Below, one piece after another: positions 62,941 to 64,000 of a stretch of 64,000 nucleotides of DNA. Below the pieces are notes generated by a model that was not told where the DNA came from, ran no database searches, and saw only the letters and a list, made by a program, of their open reading frames with translations. This DNA comes from Thecamonas trahens ATCC 50062 (taxonomy: Eukaryota; Apusozoa; Apusomonadida; Apusomonadidae). Both the position numbers and the translations under genes were made by a program. Location: positions 518,180 to 582,179 of the forward strand of contig NW_013657675.1 in assembly GCF_000142905.1 (NCBI RefSeq). Reading direction: 5' to 3'. Each line of letters opens with the position of its first letter. The stretch's first letter is position 1.

Positions 62941-64000
62941 ATGGGGCTCGCCAACATTGCAGTCGCCGCTCTGGTGTTTGCAGCCGTTGTCGGCATGGCT
63001 GTTGGCCAGACGGTAGAGACCAAGACGGTCAACTTTACCACAGGCACGGTCACCCCGCTGACGCCTTTTTTTTCAAACCCAAGCTGGGCGGGAAACGAAT
63101 TTGTCTCGGTGACCATCCAGGTTCCTGATGGCTTTACGGTCTCGGAGGGCGTCCGCTTCACCAAGTGTGCTAACATTCCTCAGACGGCAGTGTTCTCGAC
63201 ACTCGACACATGCGGTATGGGCGGCGGCATTACCGCGGCGCAAGCGGTGGACCAGTTGGCCAACTCGGAGATGGAGTTCGGCACGGTCGCGACTGGGTAC
63301 GACGAGTACCGAGTCACCATCACCATGTATGTGGGCGCTCCGTCGCCGGTTCCATTCGAGTCGGAAAGCTTTGCGTATCCGCCGCCGCCGCCGTCGCCGC
63401 CGCCACCGCCGGTCTCGCCGCCGCCGCCGCAGCCGCCGCCGCCGTCGTCGGGCGAAAACGGCGAGGTAGTCTACAAGGCTTGGGCGAGCGACGACTGCAC
63501 AGGAGTCATCATCCGGGAAGCAACATCTGGCGGCTTTAACGCCGAGGGTTGCCACTCCGGTGGTCTTGTGGAGAAAAATGCTACCTCCACGTTTGTCAAG
63601 TGTACTGAGGACTACAACGAGGGCAAACCGGCGATCCGAGTCCGTGTCCCGACGGAGATCTACTCTTGTGACTTCCCATGCTCGGCAGGCATCGGCGTGA
63701 ACACGAGCACGTGCCGACTGACCAAGTTTGCCAAGGACACGTGCTACAAGCGTGCTGATCTTGACTTCTCATTTAGGCTCGAACAATGCGGCTACAACGA
63801 CTGTTTTCCTGGTGATGCAATCGTGACCCTTGTGTCGGGCGCTTTGAAGCGTATGGACGCTCTCGAGATCGGCGACATTATTCTCTCGATCGACCGCGAT
63901 GGCGTGAAGAGCTACACGCCGTTCATTGGCTGGGCCAAGGCCAAGCCTGAACGCCTCTATTCCGCCATCCGCGTCACCACGGCCTCGGGTGCTGCACTTC
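62941..64000 (+). CDS. Secreted Cys-rich protein with hedgehog-type Hint (Hog) domain, 3' end outside window
   Basis: Open from ATG 62941 to the window edge (353 codons). Residues 1-22 form a signal peptide (IAVAALVFAAVVGMAVG, cleavage likely after GQ). Residues 23-142 are a beta-rich segment with few cysteines. A poly-Pro/Ser hinge lies at about 143-166, then a Cys-rich second segment (about 170-285). From Cys288 the sequence NDCFPGDAIVTLVSGALKRM, EIGDIILSID and VTTASGAALH follows the start of hedgehog C-terminal autoprocessing domains, with the Cys-Phe nucleophile pair and the block-A/B spacing. In hedgehog this Cys attacks the preceding peptide bond and releases the N-terminal part as a cholesterol ester. 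The N-terminal part is not a recognisable hedge signalling domain, so this is a Hog-domain protein of the type known in protists. Processing here is inferred. Confidence 0.82.
   Translation, partial: MGLANIAVAALVFAAVVGMAVGQTVETKTVNFTTGTVTPLTPFFSNPSWAGNEFVSVTIQVPDGFTVSEGVRFTKCANIPQTAVFSTLDTCGMGGGITAAQAVDQLANSEMEFGTVATGYDEYRVTITMYVGAPSPVPFESESFAYPPPPPSPPPPPVSPPPPQPPPPSSGENGEVVYKAWASDDCTGVIIREATSGGFNAEGCHSGGLVEKNATSTFVKCTEDYNEGKPAIRVRVPTEIYSCDFPCSAGIGVNTSTCRLTKFAKDTCYKRADLDFSFRLEQCGYNDCFPGDAIVTLVSGALKRMDALEIGDIILSIDRDGVKSYTPFIGWAKAKPERLYSAIRVTTASGAAL

Overview
The window reads as nuclear DNA of a unicellular eukaryote. It is GC-rich and very gene-dense (about 30 protein genes in 64 kb on both strands). 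Most genes are interrupted by zero to two short introns (about 70-490 bp), many of which carry G- or C-homopolymer tracts. Two assembly gaps are present (N runs at 6910-7146 and 22991-23341). The gene set includes kinesin-3, Ras, the WAVE-complex subunit BRK1, MAD1, bestrophin, BRE1, TFIIE-beta and a hedgehog-type Hint domain. With the base composition, this suggests a free-living flagellate or amoeboid protist close to the opisthokonts, for example an apusomonad such as Thecamonas. That assignment is inference.

Layout. 1-6.4 kb: an IRC3-like helicase (-, cut by the window edge), a kinesin-3 with an FHA domain (+) and Cdc37 (-). 6.4-8.6 kb: the first gap, a broken EF-hand gene (+) and a SMIM8-like small membrane protein (-) that overlaps it tail to tail. 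8.7-13.2 kb: one very large gene (-) with repeated C-T-F-x-P motifs, an EF-hand region and AIR9-type repeats. 13.4-20.7 kb: TCERG1-like WW/FF protein, BRK1, an SLC12 cotransporter and lipoyl synthase (all +). 20.8-25.8 kb: a mini membrane protein, two unknown proteins around the second gap, an unknown basic protein (+) and TRAPPC3/Bet3 (-). 26.7-33.3 kb: BAR-SH3 protein (+), AARSD1-type tRNA editing protein (-), Ras (+) and the FCP1 CTD phosphatase (-). 33.5-38.9 kb: BTB-BACK protein (-), an unknown Cys-motif protein (+) and a secreted phospholipase D-family protein (+). 39.1-47.5 kb: MAD1 (+), a UvrD/Srs2-like helicase (-), a PRMT (+) and bestrophin (+). 47.7-53.4 kb: TFIIE-beta (-), a chromodomain protein (+) and BRE1 (-). 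53.6-64 kb: ankyrin/coiled-coil protein (+), pirin (+), a four-TM protein fused to a calponin-homology domain (+), CWF19L1 (-) and a secreted Hint/Hog protein (+) running off the right edge.

The genes are housekeeping and cell-biology genes with no operon logic; neighbours are divergent or convergent pairs with short spacers. I placed introns by matching reading phase, GT-AG ends and family conservation. In each joined model the exon lengths sum to a multiple of three. Donor sites are strongly biased to GTACG or GTATG rather than GTAAG. I found no tRNA, rRNA, CRISPR array or intact transposon.
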